52,060 bases of DNA from DASSLY01 sp035689185. Its GTDB lineage: Bacteria; Actinomycetota; Actinomycetes; Actinomycetales; Dermatophilaceae. The notes below the pieces were generated by a model, which saw only the letters and a program-made list of their open reading frames with translations, was not told where the DNA came from and did not search any database. Below are positions 41,706-52,052 of this stretch, piece by piece. The translations under genes were made by a program, and so were the position numbers. Where the stretch lies: the NCBI GenBank assembly GCA_035689185.1, contig DASSLY010000016.1:1-52060 (forward strand), read 5' to 3'. Numbering within the stretch: the stretch's first letter is position 1; each line of letters starts with the position of its first letter.

Positions 41706-44700
41706 TTGTTCCTCAAGAGCCTGACCCTGCGGGGGTTCAAGTCGTTCGCCTCGGCGACCACGCTGCGGCTCGAACCCGGGATCACCTGCATCGTCGGGCC
41801 CAACGGGTCCGGCAAGTCCAACGTCGTCGACGCCCTGGCCTGGGTGATGGGCGAGCAGGGGGCCAAGAGCCTGCGCGGGGGCAAGATGGAGGACGTCATC
41901 TTCGCCGGCACCGCGGGCCGGCCGCCGCTGGGCCGGGCCGAGGTGGCGCTGACCATCGACAACACCGACGGCGCCCTGCCGATCGAGTACGCCGAGGTGA
42001 CCATCTCCCGGACCATGTTCCGCGCCGGGGTGTCCGAGTACGCCATCAACGGCACCACCTGTCGGCTGCTGGACGTCCAGGAGCTGCTCTCCGACTCCGG
42101 TATCGGCCGCGAGATGCACGTCATCGTCGGTCAGGGCCAGCTCGACGCGGTGCTGCGCGCCACGCCCGAAGAGCGGCGCGGGTTCATCGAGGAGGCTGCC
42201 GGAGTACTCAAGCACCGCAAGCGCAAGGAGCGCGCGCTGCGCAAGCTCGAGGCGATGGACGCCAACCTGACCCGGGTCGCCGACCTGGTGGGGGAGATCC
42301 GCCGGCAGCTCGGGCCGCTGGGCCGCCAGGCGGAGGCGGCCCGACAGGCCGCCGTGATCCAGGCCGACGCCCGGGACGCCCGGCTGCGGCTGCTCGCTGA
42401 CGACCTGGTCGGGCTGACCAGCACCCTGGAGCAGGAGGTGGCCGACGAGACCGCGCTGCTCGCGCGCCGAGCCCAGGTGGAGTCCGAGCTCGAGCAGGGG
42501 CAGGCGCGGCTGGCTCAGCTGGAGCTGGCGGCGGCGGACGCGGCGCCCGCGCTCAGTGCGGCGGCGGAGCGGTGGTACGCGCTGTCCTCGCTGCAGGAGC
42601 GGGTGTCGGGCACGGCCTCGCTGGCCGCCGAGCGCGCCCGCCTGCTCGTCGAGGACGAGACGACCGGCATGGACCCCAGCCGCGACCCGGAGCTGCTGCT
42701 CGGCCAGGCCCGGCAGGAACGTCGCCACGAGCGCGACCTGGCCGCCGAGATCGAGCAGGCCCAGGCGGCCCTGGCGGCCGCCGTCGCCGAGCGCGAGGCG
42801 CTGGAGACCGCATACGGGGGCGAACGTGAGCGGCTGTCTCGGCTGGCCCGTGCCGCCGCGGACCGTCGGGAGGGGCTGGCCCGGCTGGCGGGCGAGGTCG
42901 GCGTGCACCGCAGCCGGATCGAGGCGGCCCAAGCCGAGCTGGCGCGGGTGGAGCAGGCCCGGGTCGCGGCAGTGGCCAGCGCCCAGCAGGCCGAGCGCGA
43001 GTTCGCCGCGCTCGAGGCGAGCATCGCAGTCGACGAGGAGGGCGAGGAGGGCCTCGACGCCGCGTACGAGAGCGCCGTGGAACGCCTCGCCGCAGCCCGG
43101 GTGGAGGTGGACCGTCGGGCCGCGCAGGGTCAGGCGGCCGAGCGTGAGCGAGCCGGCGCCGCTGCGCGCCTGGATGCCCTGGAGCCGGCGTTGCGCGCCA
43201 CCGACGGCGCCGCGTACCTGCTCGCCAATGCCCCGACCGGCGTGCTCGGGCCGGTCTCCGGCCTGATCCAGGTCGAGGCGGGCTACGAGGTCGCGGTGGC
43301 CGCTGCGCTGGGTCTGGCCGCCGACGCCCTGGTCGTCGCGTCGCAGCGGGACGCCAGGGACGCGGTGGCGACACTGCGTGAGCGCCGGGGCGGCCGGGCG
43401 GCGTTGCTGCTCGCCGACCCCGCGGGCGGCGGGGCCTCGCATGACCGGGGTCCCCTGCCACCGGGGGTCCGCTGGGCCCACGACGTCGTGCGGGTGGAGC
43501 AGGCCGGGCACGCCGCGTCCCGGCTGCTGTCCCGGGTCGCGCTCGTCCCGGATGCCGAGGTCGCCGAGGCGCTGGTCGCCGCCGACCCGCGCGTCACGGC
43601 CGTGACCGCGGACGGCGACGTGTATGCCGTGGGGTACGTGCGCGGCGGCAGCCAGGGGGCGCCCAGCCTGATCGAGACCCAGGCCGAGGTCGAGCGCACC
43701 AAGGAGCGGCTGGACCAGGCCGAGCACCGGCTGGAGCAGGCCCGGTTCGCCCAGGCGGAGGCGGCCCAGCAGGTCGAGAGCGCGAGCCTGGACGTCGACC
43801 GGGCGCTGGAGCGGCTGCACGAGTCCGATGCCCGGATGGCGGCGCTGGCCGAGCGGCTCGGCCTGCTGGGGGCCACCCTGCGCGGCGCGCGGGGGGACCA
43901 GGAGCGGCTGACGCGGGCCGGTGCCGACATCCGGGCCCGGCTGGACGCGGACTCCTCCGCCTGCGCCGAGCTCGAGCAGCGCCTGGCCGAGGCCAGTCAG
44001 GTCCCCACCGAGGACGAACCGACCGAGGACGAGCTGGCCAGCCTCGCGGCGGCCGCCAGCACGGCCCGCGCGATGGAGACGGAGCAGCGGCTGCTGCTGC
44101 GCACCCGGGAGGAGCGGATGCAGGCGGTCTCAGAGCGCGCCGTCGCGCTGGAGGCGGCTGCCGCGGCCGAGGCGGAGCAGCGGGCCCGAGCTGCCGCGCG
44201 ACGCGAGCGCCGTGCCCACGACGCGCGGGTCGCGGCCGCGGTGGAGCGCGGCGCGGCATACCTGGCCGTGACCGTGGCCGACGCCGTGGCCGAGGCGGCG
44301 CAGCTGCGGGCCGAGGCCGAACAGTCCCGGGCACGGCACGACGCCGAGCTCAGGCTGGCCCGGGACCGGCTGGTGGAGCTCGCAGCGCAGCTGCGGGAGC
44401 TGACCGACTCGGTCCACCAGGACGAGGTGGCCCGGGCCCAGCAGCGGCTGCGGATCGAGGAGCTGACCCGGCGGGCGGTGGAGGAGCTCGGGGTCGAGCC
44501 CGACGTCCTGGTGGCCGAGTTCGGCCCGGACCGGCCGGTGCCGGTCGCCGGCGGCGATGATGCGCAGCCGTTCCAGCGGGAGGTTCAGGAGAAGCGGCTC
44601 CGCGCGGCCGAGCGCAAGCTGGCCCAGCTGGGCCGGGTGAACCCGCTGGCGCTGGAGGAGTACGCCGCGCTGGAGGAGCGGCACAAGTTCCTGACCGAGC

Positions 44701-45230
44701 AGCTGGACGACCTCAGGCGCTCGAAACGGGACCTGCTGGACATCGTGAGCGAGGTCGACGAGCGGGTCCGTCAGGTGTTCGCCGAGGCATATGCCGACAC
44801 CGCGGCCCAGTTCGAGGTGGTCTTCGAGCGGCTGTTCCCCGGCGGTGCCGGGCGATTGGTGCTCACCGATCCCGGGGACCTGCTCACCTCCGGCATCGAG
44901 GTGGAGGCGCGGCCACCCGGTAAGAAGATCAAGCGGTTGTCGCTGCTGTCCGGGGGCGAGCGGTCGCTGACGGCGGTCGCGCTGCTGGTGGCGATCTTCA
45001 AGGCGCGGCCCAGCCCGTTCTACATCATGGACGAGGTGGAGGCAGCCCTGGACGACACGAACCTGGGGCGCCTGCTGACCCTGTTCGAGGAGCTGCGTGA
45101 CTCCTCCCAGCTGGTCGTCATCACCCATCAGAAGCGGACGATGGAGATCGCCGACGCGCTGTACGGGGTGAGCATGCGCGGCGACGGCATGAGCGCTGTC
45201 GTGTCGCAGCGGCTGCGGCAGAGCGCCTGA
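41706..45230 (+). CDS. smc: Chromosome segregation ATPase SMC
   Basis: 1174 residues. N-terminal ABC half with Walker A GPNGSGKSN near residues 32-40, then long coiled coils (about 170-490 and 650-990) around a hinge rich in Gly (TGVLGPVSGLIQVEAGYEVAVAAALG). The C-terminal half has the LSGGERSLTAVALL signature and Walker B FYIMDEVEAALDD. The start is uncertain: TTG 41706 gives the conserved LFLKSLTLRGFKSF beginning, while GTG 41661 overlaps a TACAGT box and adds unconserved residues. With ScpAB it organises the chromosome. Confidence 0.94.
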   Translation: MFLKSLTLRGFKSFASATTLRLEPGITCIVGPNGSGKSNVVDALAWVMGEQGAKSLRGGKMEDVIFAGTAGRPPLGRAEVALTIDNTDGALPIEYAEVTISRTMFRAGVSEYAINGTTCRLLDVQELLSDSGIGREMHVIVGQGQLDAVLRATPEERRGFIEEAAGVLKHRKRKERALRKLEAMDANLTRVADLVGEIRRQLGPLGRQAEAARQAAVIQADARDARLRLLADDLVGLTSTLEQEVADETALLARRAQVESELEQGQARLAQLELAAADAAPALSAAAERWYALSSLQERVSGTASLAAERARLLVEDETTGMDPSRDPELLLGQARQERRHERDLAAEIEQAQAALAAAVAEREALETAYGGERERLSRLARAAADRREGLARLAGEVGVHRSRIEAAQAELARVEQARVAAVASAQQAEREFAALEASIAVDEEGEEGLDAAYESAVERLAAARVEVDRRAAQGQAAERERAGAAARLDALEPALRATDGAAYLLANAPTGVLGPVSGLIQVEAGYEVAVAAALGLAADALVVASQRDARDAVATLRERRGGRAALLLADPAGGGASHDRGPLPPGVRWAHDVVRVEQAGHAASRLLSRVALVPDAEVAEALVAADPRVTAVTADGDVYAVGYVRGGSQGAPSLIETQAEVERTKERLDQAEHRLEQARFAQAEAAQQVESASLDVDRALERLHESDARMAALAERLGLLGATLRGARGDQERLTRAGADIRARLDADSSACAELEQRLAEASQVPTEDEPTEDELASLAAAASTARAMETEQRLLLRTREERMQAVSERAVALEAAAAAEAEQRARAAARRERRAHDARVAAAVERGAAYLAVTVADAVAEAAQLRAEAEQSRARHDAELRLARDRLVELAAQLRELTDSVHQDEVARAQQRLRIEELTRRAVEELGVEPDVLVAEFGPDRPVPVAGGDDAQPFQREVQEKRLRAAERKLAQLGRVNPLALEEYAALEERHKFLTEQLDDLRRSKRDLLDIVSEVDERVRQVFAEAYADTAAQFEVVFERLFPGGAGRLVLTDPGDLLTSGIEVEARPPGKKIKRLSLLSGGERSLTAVALLVAIFKARPSPFYIMDEVEAALDDTNLGRLLTLFEELRDSSQLVVITHQKRTMEIADALYGVSMRGDGMSAVVSQRLRQSA

Positions 45231-45335
45231 TGAACGCGCGGTGGCGACAACGAATCGGTGAACTGGACGTGAGCATCGTCACCTTCCCGGCGGGTCTCGG
45301 GTGTGAACCCGCGTGCTGCGGTGCAGGCTAGGAGC

Positions 45336-45548
45336 ATGGTTGCTGTTGTCCTCGGGATGCTGGTGTGCGTCGGCTGCGCGGTCTGGGTCGTCGGCCTGGT
45401 GGCCGTTCCCGCACGTCGTGAAGGCCGTGACGTGCTGACAGAGCGCGGCGAGCAGGTGCTCGACGCGATCGTCGAGCACGTGCCGGGACGGTTCCAGGAG
45501 GCCGCCAGGGGGGACGGCCGCACCCCGGTGCCGTCCCAGACACGCTGA
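45336..45548 (+). CDS. Small single-pass membrane protein
   Basis: 70 residues (81 if GTG 45303 is used). One transmembrane helix at the N-terminus (MVAVVLGMLVCVGCAVWVVGLVAV) precedes a basic, then acidic cytosolic tail (PARREGRDVLTERGEQVLDAIVEHV). AGGAG lies directly before the ATG. It sits between smc and ftsY. Function unknown; real but modestly supported. Confidence 0.6.
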   Translation: MVAVVLGMLVCVGCAVWVVGLVAVPARREGRDVLTERGEQVLDAIVEHVPGRFQEAARGDGRTPVPSQTR

Positions 45549-45657
45549 CCGGCGGCACCCGAACGACCTGACGCCAGGCTGATCCCAGGGTGATCCCGGT
45601 CTCGACCGTCGCTCCGGCCGCGATCACGGCGGTGGCGCTCTGGGAGGATGACTGCCC

Positions 45658-46869
45658 GTGAGCAACGTCGTCGAGTACATCCTCATCGCCGCAGGCATCA
45701 TCGTGGTCGGCGTCGTCGCGGCGTTCGGCCTGGTGCGTGGCCGGCGCAGCGGGCAGCAGACCCTCCCGCCCCGGCAGGGACCGCCGAGGCCCGGCGTGGA
45801 CTACGCCCCGGGCGTCGGCGACGACGCCAGCACTCCCCGCGACGCCCCCACCAGGACGGTCCAGACCGGGCCGTCGGTCGATGTCCTCGGCCCCGCCGAG
45901 CCGGCCGCGCCGGAACTGGAGGAGCTGCCGACCTTCGAGCGGCCCGCGCCCGCCGCGGGCCGGCTGCAGCGGCTGCGCGCCCGGCTGTCCCGCTCCAACT
46001 CCGCCATCGGGCAGGGGCTGCTGTCGCTGCTGTCCCGGGGTGGGCTGGACGAGGGGGCGTGGGAGGACGTGGAGGACACCCTGCTCAGCGCCGACCTCGG
46101 CGTCGAGGCGACCATGGAGCTGGTCGAGGCCTTGCGCACCAGGGTCAAGGTCGAGGGAAGCCGGGACGAGGCCACCGTCCGCGGGTGGCTGCGTGAGGAC
46201 CTGCTGAGGCTGGTGGACCCCACGCTGGACCGGTCGATCGCCTCCGCACGGGTGGCGGGCCGGCCCGCCGTGGTCCTCGTGGTCGGCGTCAACGGCACCG
46301 GCAAGACGACCACCGTCGGCAAGCTGGCCCGCGTGCTGGTCGCGGAGGACAAGGACGTGTTGCTGGGCGCGGCCGACACCTTCCGGGCCGCTGCCGCAGA
46401 CCAGCTGCAGACCTGGGGGGAGCGAGTCGGAGTGCCCACGGTGCGCTCGGACCGGGAGGGCGCGGACCCGGCGGCTGTCGCGTTCGACGCGGTGAAGAGC
46501 GGTGCCGAGATGGAGGTCGACGTGGTCATCATCGACACCGCCGGGCGGCTGCACAACAAGGTCGGCCTGATGGACGAGCTGGGCAAGATCAAGCGGGTGG
46601 TGGAGAAGCAGGGCCCGATCGACGAGGTGCTGCTCGTCCTGGACGCGACCACCGGCCAGAACGGCCTGCGCCAGGCCGAGGTCTTCCGCGAGGCCGTCGA
46701 CGTCACCGGCATCGTGCTCACCAAGCTCGACGGCACCGCCAAGGGCGGGATCGTGGTAGCGGTGCAGCGCAAGCTCGGCGTGCCGGTGAAGCTGGTCGGT
46801 CTCGGCGAGGGACCCGACGACCTGGCCCCGTTCGACCCGGAGGCGTTCATCGACGCGCTCATTGCCTGA
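45658..46869 (+). CDS. ftsY: Signal recognition particle receptor FtsY
   Basis: 403 residues. An N-terminal membrane helix (VEYILIAAGIIVVGVVAAFGLV) is followed by a Pro-rich linker and the NG GTPase domain: GVNGTGKTTT near 210, DTFRAAAADQL, DTAGRLHNKVGLMDEL and TKLDGTAKGG. It docks SRP-ribosome complexes at the membrane. Retaining the N-terminal helix is typical of actinobacteria. GTG start with GGGAGG upstream. Overlaps the opposite DUF2236 gene by 11 bp. Confidence 0.97.
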   Translation: MSNVVEYILIAAGIIVVGVVAAFGLVRGRRSGQQTLPPRQGPPRPGVDYAPGVGDDASTPRDAPTRTVQTGPSVDVLGPAEPAAPELEELPTFERPAPAAGRLQRLRARLSRSNSAIGQGLLSLLSRGGLDEGAWEDVEDTLLSADLGVEATMELVEALRTRVKVEGSRDEATVRGWLREDLLRLVDPTLDRSIASARVAGRPAVVLVVGVNGTGKTTTVGKLARVLVAEDKDVLLGAADTFRAAAADQLQTWGERVGVPTVRSDREGADPAAVAFDAVKSGAEMEVDVVIIDTAGRLHNKVGLMDELGKIKRVVEKQGPIDEVLLVLDATTGQNGLRQAEVFREAVDVTGIVLTKLDGTAKGGIVVAVQRKLGVPVKLVGLGEGPDDLAPFDPEAFIDALIA

Positions 46870-47719
46870 TCTCGGTTGCTGAGCTGGTCATCGCCCAGCG
46901 GATCACCCGTGTCGCGGCGGCACCGATCGGCAGGAGCACGGCGTGCTCGGTCAGCGGCAGCCAGGGCAGCATCAGCGGCAGCCGGGCCCACCCCGGCAGC
47001 AGCGCCACCGCGGCGCCCGCCAGCGCGGCATACCCGGGCCTGGCCGCGAGCGGCAGCGGCGGGTTGAGCAGCAGGAACCGCGCGGCCGCCCGCGCGGCCG
47101 GCGTGCCCGCCAGTTCTGGCCGGTATGCCGCGAGCGTCGCCGCCAGCTCGGCGACCGTCTGTGGCGGTCCCACCACGCCGAGGCGGGCGGCCACCTGACC
47201 CGACTGGGCGACATACTGGTCGGCTTCCGCCGCGCTGAGGCGGCGGGCGCCGAACCGCTGGTAGGCGCGCAGGAAGCTGTCGACCTCGGCGGCGTGGACC
47301 CAGCCGAGCAGGTGCGGGTCGCTCGCCGCGTACGGCCGGCCGTCCTGGGCCCGGCCGCGGACCCGCTGGTGGATGCGGCGGACCTGGGCGACGGCCGCCT
47401 CAGCCTGCGCCACCGGCGCGTAGGTCGTCGTGGCCAGATAGGTGCTGGTGCGCTGCAGCCGGCCCCACGGGTCGGCCTTGTAGCCGGAGTGGCCGGCGAC
47501 CCCGGCCATCGCCAGCGGGTGCAGTGACTGCAACAGCAGGGCCCGGATGCCGCCGACGAACATCGACGCGTCGGCATGGACCACCCAGATCGGGTCCGTC
47601 GGGCTGAACCAGCGCGGCCCGGGCGTCTCCCAGATGACCCGCGCCTTGGCTTGGGCGTCCTCGCCGGCCACCTTGGCGCGCAACGTGGTTGCCAGGTGCC
47701 GACGCACTGTGTCCCTCAT
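46859..47719 (-). CDS. DUF2236 family (oxygenase MpaB-like) protein
   Basis: 286 residues. VHADASMFVGGIRALLLQSLHPLAMAGVAGHSGY near residue 45, then TYAPVAQAEAAVAQVRRIH and DPHLLGWVHAAEVDSFLRAYQRFG are family hallmarks; conserved His residues probably bind haem or another metal, as in latex-clearing and MpaB-type proteins. No signal peptide. ATG start with AAGGAG upstream. Divergent from amtB, sharing a 157-bp region with the GlnR-like boxes. Confidence 0.88.
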   Translation of the reverse strand: MRDTVRRHLATTLRAKVAGEDAQAKARVIWETPGPRWFSPTDPIWVVHADASMFVGGIRALLLQSLHPLAMAGVAGHSGYKADPWGRLQRTSTYLATTTYAPVAQAEAAVAQVRRIHQRVRGRAQDGRPYAASDPHLLGWVHAAEVDSFLRAYQRFGARRLSAAEADQYVAQSGQVAARLGVVGPPQTVAELAATLAAYRPELAGTPAARAAARFLLLNPPLPLAARPGYAALAGAAVALLPGWARLPLMLPWLPLTEHAVLLPIGAAATRVIRWAMTSSATEIRQ

Positions 47720-47784
47720 GTGGTGCTCCTTACCGGAAGCCGCTGACCCGCTCCGCAGGACAATTCGCCGACCGGGTCTCAGCG

Positions 47785-47853
47785 GTTACCTGATCCTTAC
47801 TCAGGCGCGAGAGTGCTAACACCGGCGTAACACGACACGCGACGTCCGGTAAC
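47785..47853 (+). promoter_or_regulatory. GlnR-like boxes upstream of amtB
   Basis: GTTAC-6-CTTAC (47785-47800) and CTAAC-6-GTAAC (47816-47831) match the actinobacterial GlnR a/b-site pattern, with half-sites starting 11 bp apart in each pair. A fifth GTAAC lies at 47849-47853, 22 bp after the last. Expected role: GlnR activates amtB under nitrogen limitation; could also affect the divergent DUF2236 gene. Confidence 0.7.
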
Positions 47854-47876
47854 AGGCCGTCGAGAGGGTGTGCGCC

Positions 47877-49225
<1,349 letters not shown>

Positions 49226-49229
<4 letters not shown>

Positions 49230-49564
49230 AGCTCGTCACCGCCATCATCAAGCCGTTCAAGCTCGACGAGGTGAAGGAGGCGCTGGAGGCTTTCGGCATC
49301 AGCGGCCTGACCATCAGCGAGGCCAGCGGCTACGGCCGGCAGCGGGGCCACAGCGAGGTCTACCGCGGTGCGGAGTACACCGTCGACTTCGTGCCCAAGG
49401 TTCGCATCGAGGTGGTCGTCGACGACAACGACGCGTCCAGCGTGGTCGACGTCATCCTCAAGGCCGCCCAGACCGGGCGGATCGGCGACGGCAAGATCTG
49501 GACCATCCCGGTGGACGACGTGGCCCGCGTACGCACCGGCGAGCGCGGCGCCGACGCGCTCTGA
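49226..49564 (+). CDS. glnK: PII nitrogen regulatory protein
   Basis: 112 residues. MKLVTAIIKPFKLDEVKEAL, the T-loop YGRQRGHSEVYRGAEYTVDFVPKVRIEVVV with Tyr51 as modification site, and KAAQTGRIGDGKIWTIPV are complete. It binds ATP/ADP and 2-oxoglutarate, blocks AmtB when nitrogen is rich, and is modified by GlnD (adenylylation in actinobacteria). Co-translated with amtB. Confidence 0.97.
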
Positions 49565-49571
49565 GCCACCT

Positions 49572-49607
49572 GCCGCCGGGCAGCCCCGCGCGGGGCTGCC
49601 CGGCGGC
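49572..49607. terminator. Perfect 16-bp hairpin between glnK and glnD
   Basis: GCCGCCGGGCAGCCCC (49572-49587), a 4-nt loop GCGC, and the exact complement (49592-49607). It starts 7 nt after the glnK stop. There is no T tract, but its strength suggests termination or an RNA-stability element that lowers glnD relative to amtB-glnK. Confidence 0.65.
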
Positions 49608-49667
49608 GACGGTCCGCCCACACCGGAACGCATCGCCCACCGGACTCCGTCAGGGGGAATCCAGCAG

Positions 49668-52052
49668 ATGGCGACATCGACCTCGGACCTGTCCGGGAAG
49701 CGGCTCAACCTGGCGGACACCCGCAGGTTCACCACCGCGGGCGCCGGGCCCGCCCGGCGCGGCGCCATCGCCGCGCTCGGCCGGGAGTGGCTGACCGGCG
49801 TCTGGGACGAGGCCCTCCGCGCCGGCAAGCTGGCCCGCCCGGACGGGTTGGCCCTGGCCTGTGTCGGCAGTCTGGCGCGCGGCGACGGCGGCCCGCTCAG
49901 CGACTACGACCTGGTGCTGCTGCACAGCGGTCGCAGCCTGGGTGCGGAGGCGATCAACGCCCTCGCCGACCGGCTCTGGTACCCGATCTGGGACGGCGGG
50001 ATCAAGCTCGACCACAGCGTGCGGACCGTGGCCCAGTGCCGCGCCGTCGCCGCGGACGACCTCTCGGCCGCGGTCGGCATGCTGGACCTGGACTGGGTGG
50101 CCGGGGACGTGGACCTGGTCGCCGCCGCCCGAGCCACCGTGGCCCACGACTGGCGGGCCAATGCCCGCCGCCGGTTGCCGCAGCTGATCGAGGCCCTTGA
50201 CGCCAGGCATCGCCGCCACGGGGACCTGGCCCAGACGATCGAGCCCGACCTCAAGGAGGCCCGGGGTGGGCTGCGGGACATGTCCGCGCTCCGCGCGCTG
50301 ACCGCCGCTTGGCTGGCCGACCGGCCGCACGGGCCGGTGGACGCGTCCTACGACGTCCTGCTCGATGTTCGCGACGCCCTCCACGTGGTCACCGGCCGGG
50401 GGCGGGACCGGCTCGCCAGGGACGACCACGACGCCGTCGCCGCGCTGCTGGGTCACCCCGACGGCGACGCGATGCTCACGGTGGTGGCCGGCGCGGCCCG
50501 CACCATCGCGTTCGCCCTGGACGGGACCGTCCGCCGGGCCGCCCAGTCCCAGCGGGCCCGCAGCCTGCGCGTCGGCCCGCGCCGTCCGGCGCTGAAGCCG
50601 TTGGGGTACGGCCTGTTCGAGAGCGACGGCGAGGTCGTGCTGGGCCCGCACCTGGACCCGGCACGCGACCCGCTGCTCATCCTGCGCGCCGCCGTGGTGG
50701 CCGCCCGCGGCTGCCTGCCGATCGCCCCGGCGACGCTGGCGAACCTGGGCGAGCGCTCCGCCGCCCTGCCCACGCCCTGGCCTGGGACCGCCCGGGACCT
50801 GTTCGTCGACCTGCTGGCCTCCGGGCCCGGCCTGATCCCCGTGTGGGAGGGCCTGGACCTCGCCGGGGTGATCCAGCGGTGGATCCCGGAGTGGGCCGCA
50901 GTGCGCAGCCGCCCGCAGCGCAGCCCGGTGCACCGGCACACGGTGGACCGTCACCTGGTCGAGACCGTCGTCCAGGCGACCGGGCTGCTGCGCCAGGTGG
51001 AGCGCCCCGACCTGCTGTTGCTGGCGGCGCTGCTGCACGACATCGGCAAGGTGGCCGCTGCCCACGACCACGCGGTCGTCGGAGCCCCGGTCGCGGCGAC
51101 CGTGGCGACCCGGCTCGGCCTGGAGCCGGCCGAGGTGGACTTGGTCCGCCTGCTCACGCACGAGCACCTCACCCTGATTGACCTGGCGACCCGTCGCGAC
51201 CCGGACGACCCGGCCACGGTCACTGCGGTCGCGGAGGCGGTCGAGGGCCGCCGGGACGTGCTGGAGCTGCTGCGCGCCCTCACCGAGGCCGACGCGTGCG
51301 CCGCCGGCCCGGCGGCCTGGACCGAGTGGCGGGCCCAGCTGCTGGAGCAGCTCACCGAGGGAGCCCGGGTCCGGCTGGGCGACAGCGCCGGGCCGGCCGA
51401 CCACGCCGAGGTGGTGCAACCGGACCTGCTCACCGCTGAGATCGTCGGCCTGGTCGCCAGCGGCCAGCCGCACGTGCTGGTCCGGGCCGAGGGCGGAGCG
51501 CACCAGATCGAGGTGTTCGACCGGGACCGGCTCGGGCTGTTCGCCGACACGGCGGGGCTGATGGCGGCCAACGGGATCGTGGTGCGCTCGGCCCGGGTCC
51601 GCACCCAGGAGGGGGTCGCCGCGAACACGTGGGTCGTCGACATCCCCGGCGGCGACGCGCCCGACCCGGAGCTGCTCGTGCGGGGCCTGCGGCGGTTGGC
51701 CGAGGGCGACCGGACCCCGCTGCGCGCCCTGGAGCGCCGGTACTCCGCCGTCGGCCGCGGCTCGTCGATGCCCGGCCTGACGCGCGCGATGGTGGTGCCC
51801 CGGGGCTCCGACGACGCGACCGTCATCGAGATCCGCGCCAAGGACCGGCCCGGGCTGCTGCACGACATCGGGGTCACCTTTGCCCGGGCCGGCCTGTCGG
51901 TCCGCAGCGCCCACATCGCCACGTATGCCGGGCAGACGCTGGACACGTTCTACGTCACCGAGTTCGGCGGCCGGACGCTCGCGCCGCCGCGGGTCGCCCA
52001 GGCCGTGGCGATGCTCATGGACGCCTGCGACGACGGGCCCCGGGCCCGCTGA
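49668..52052 (+). CDS. glnD: PII nucleotidyltransferase/deadenylylase GlnD
   Basis: 794 residues, complete: the stop is 8 bases before the window end. Nucleotidyltransferase motif VGSLARGDGGPLSDYD near residues 66-81, GlnD-specific DLKEARGGLRDM, HD phosphohydrolase motif LLHDIGK with His457/Asp458, and two C-terminal ACT domains (about 605-680 and 720-790; DRPGLLHDIGVTFARAGLSV). It adds and removes a nucleotidyl group on GlnK in response to glutamine. ATG with a GGGGGAA stretch upstream; an in-frame extension through glnK was dropped. Confidence 0.95.
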   Translation: MATSTSDLSGKRLNLADTRRFTTAGAGPARRGAIAALGREWLTGVWDEALRAGKLARPDGLALACVGSLARGDGGPLSDYDLVLLHSGRSLGAEAINALADRLWYPIWDGGIKLDHSVRTVAQCRAVAADDLSAAVGMLDLDWVAGDVDLVAAARATVAHDWRANARRRLPQLIEALDARHRRHGDLAQTIEPDLKEARGGLRDMSALRALTAAWLADRPHGPVDASYDVLLDVRDALHVVTGRGRDRLARDDHDAVAALLGHPDGDAMLTVVAGAARTIAFALDGTVRRAAQSQRARSLRVGPRRPALKPLGYGLFESDGEVVLGPHLDPARDPLLILRAAVVAARGCLPIAPATLANLGERSAALPTPWPGTARDLFVDLLASGPGLIPVWEGLDLAGVIQRWIPEWAAVRSRPQRSPVHRHTVDRHLVETVVQATGLLRQVERPDLLLLAALLHDIGKVAAAHDHAVVGAPVAATVATRLGLEPAEVDLVRLLTHEHLTLIDLATRRDPDDPATVTAVAEAVEGRRDVLELLRALTEADACAAGPAAWTEWRAQLLEQLTEGARVRLGDSAGPADHAEVVQPDLLTAEIVGLVASGQPHVLVRAEGGAHQIEVFDRDRLGLFADTAGLMAANGIVVRSARVRTQEGVAANTWVVDIPGGDAPDPELLVRGLRRLAEGDRTPLRALERRYSAVGRGSSMPGLTRAMVVPRGSDDATVIEIRAKDRPGLLHDIGVTFARAGLSVRSAHIATYAGQTLDTFYVTEFGGRTLAPPRVAQAVAMLMDACDDGPRAR

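Noticed and set aside
41370..43820. An 816-codon open frame on the minus strand opposite smc
   Set aside because: Antisense shadow of the SMC coiled coil; repetitive Leu/Gly/Gln composition and no recognisable domain.
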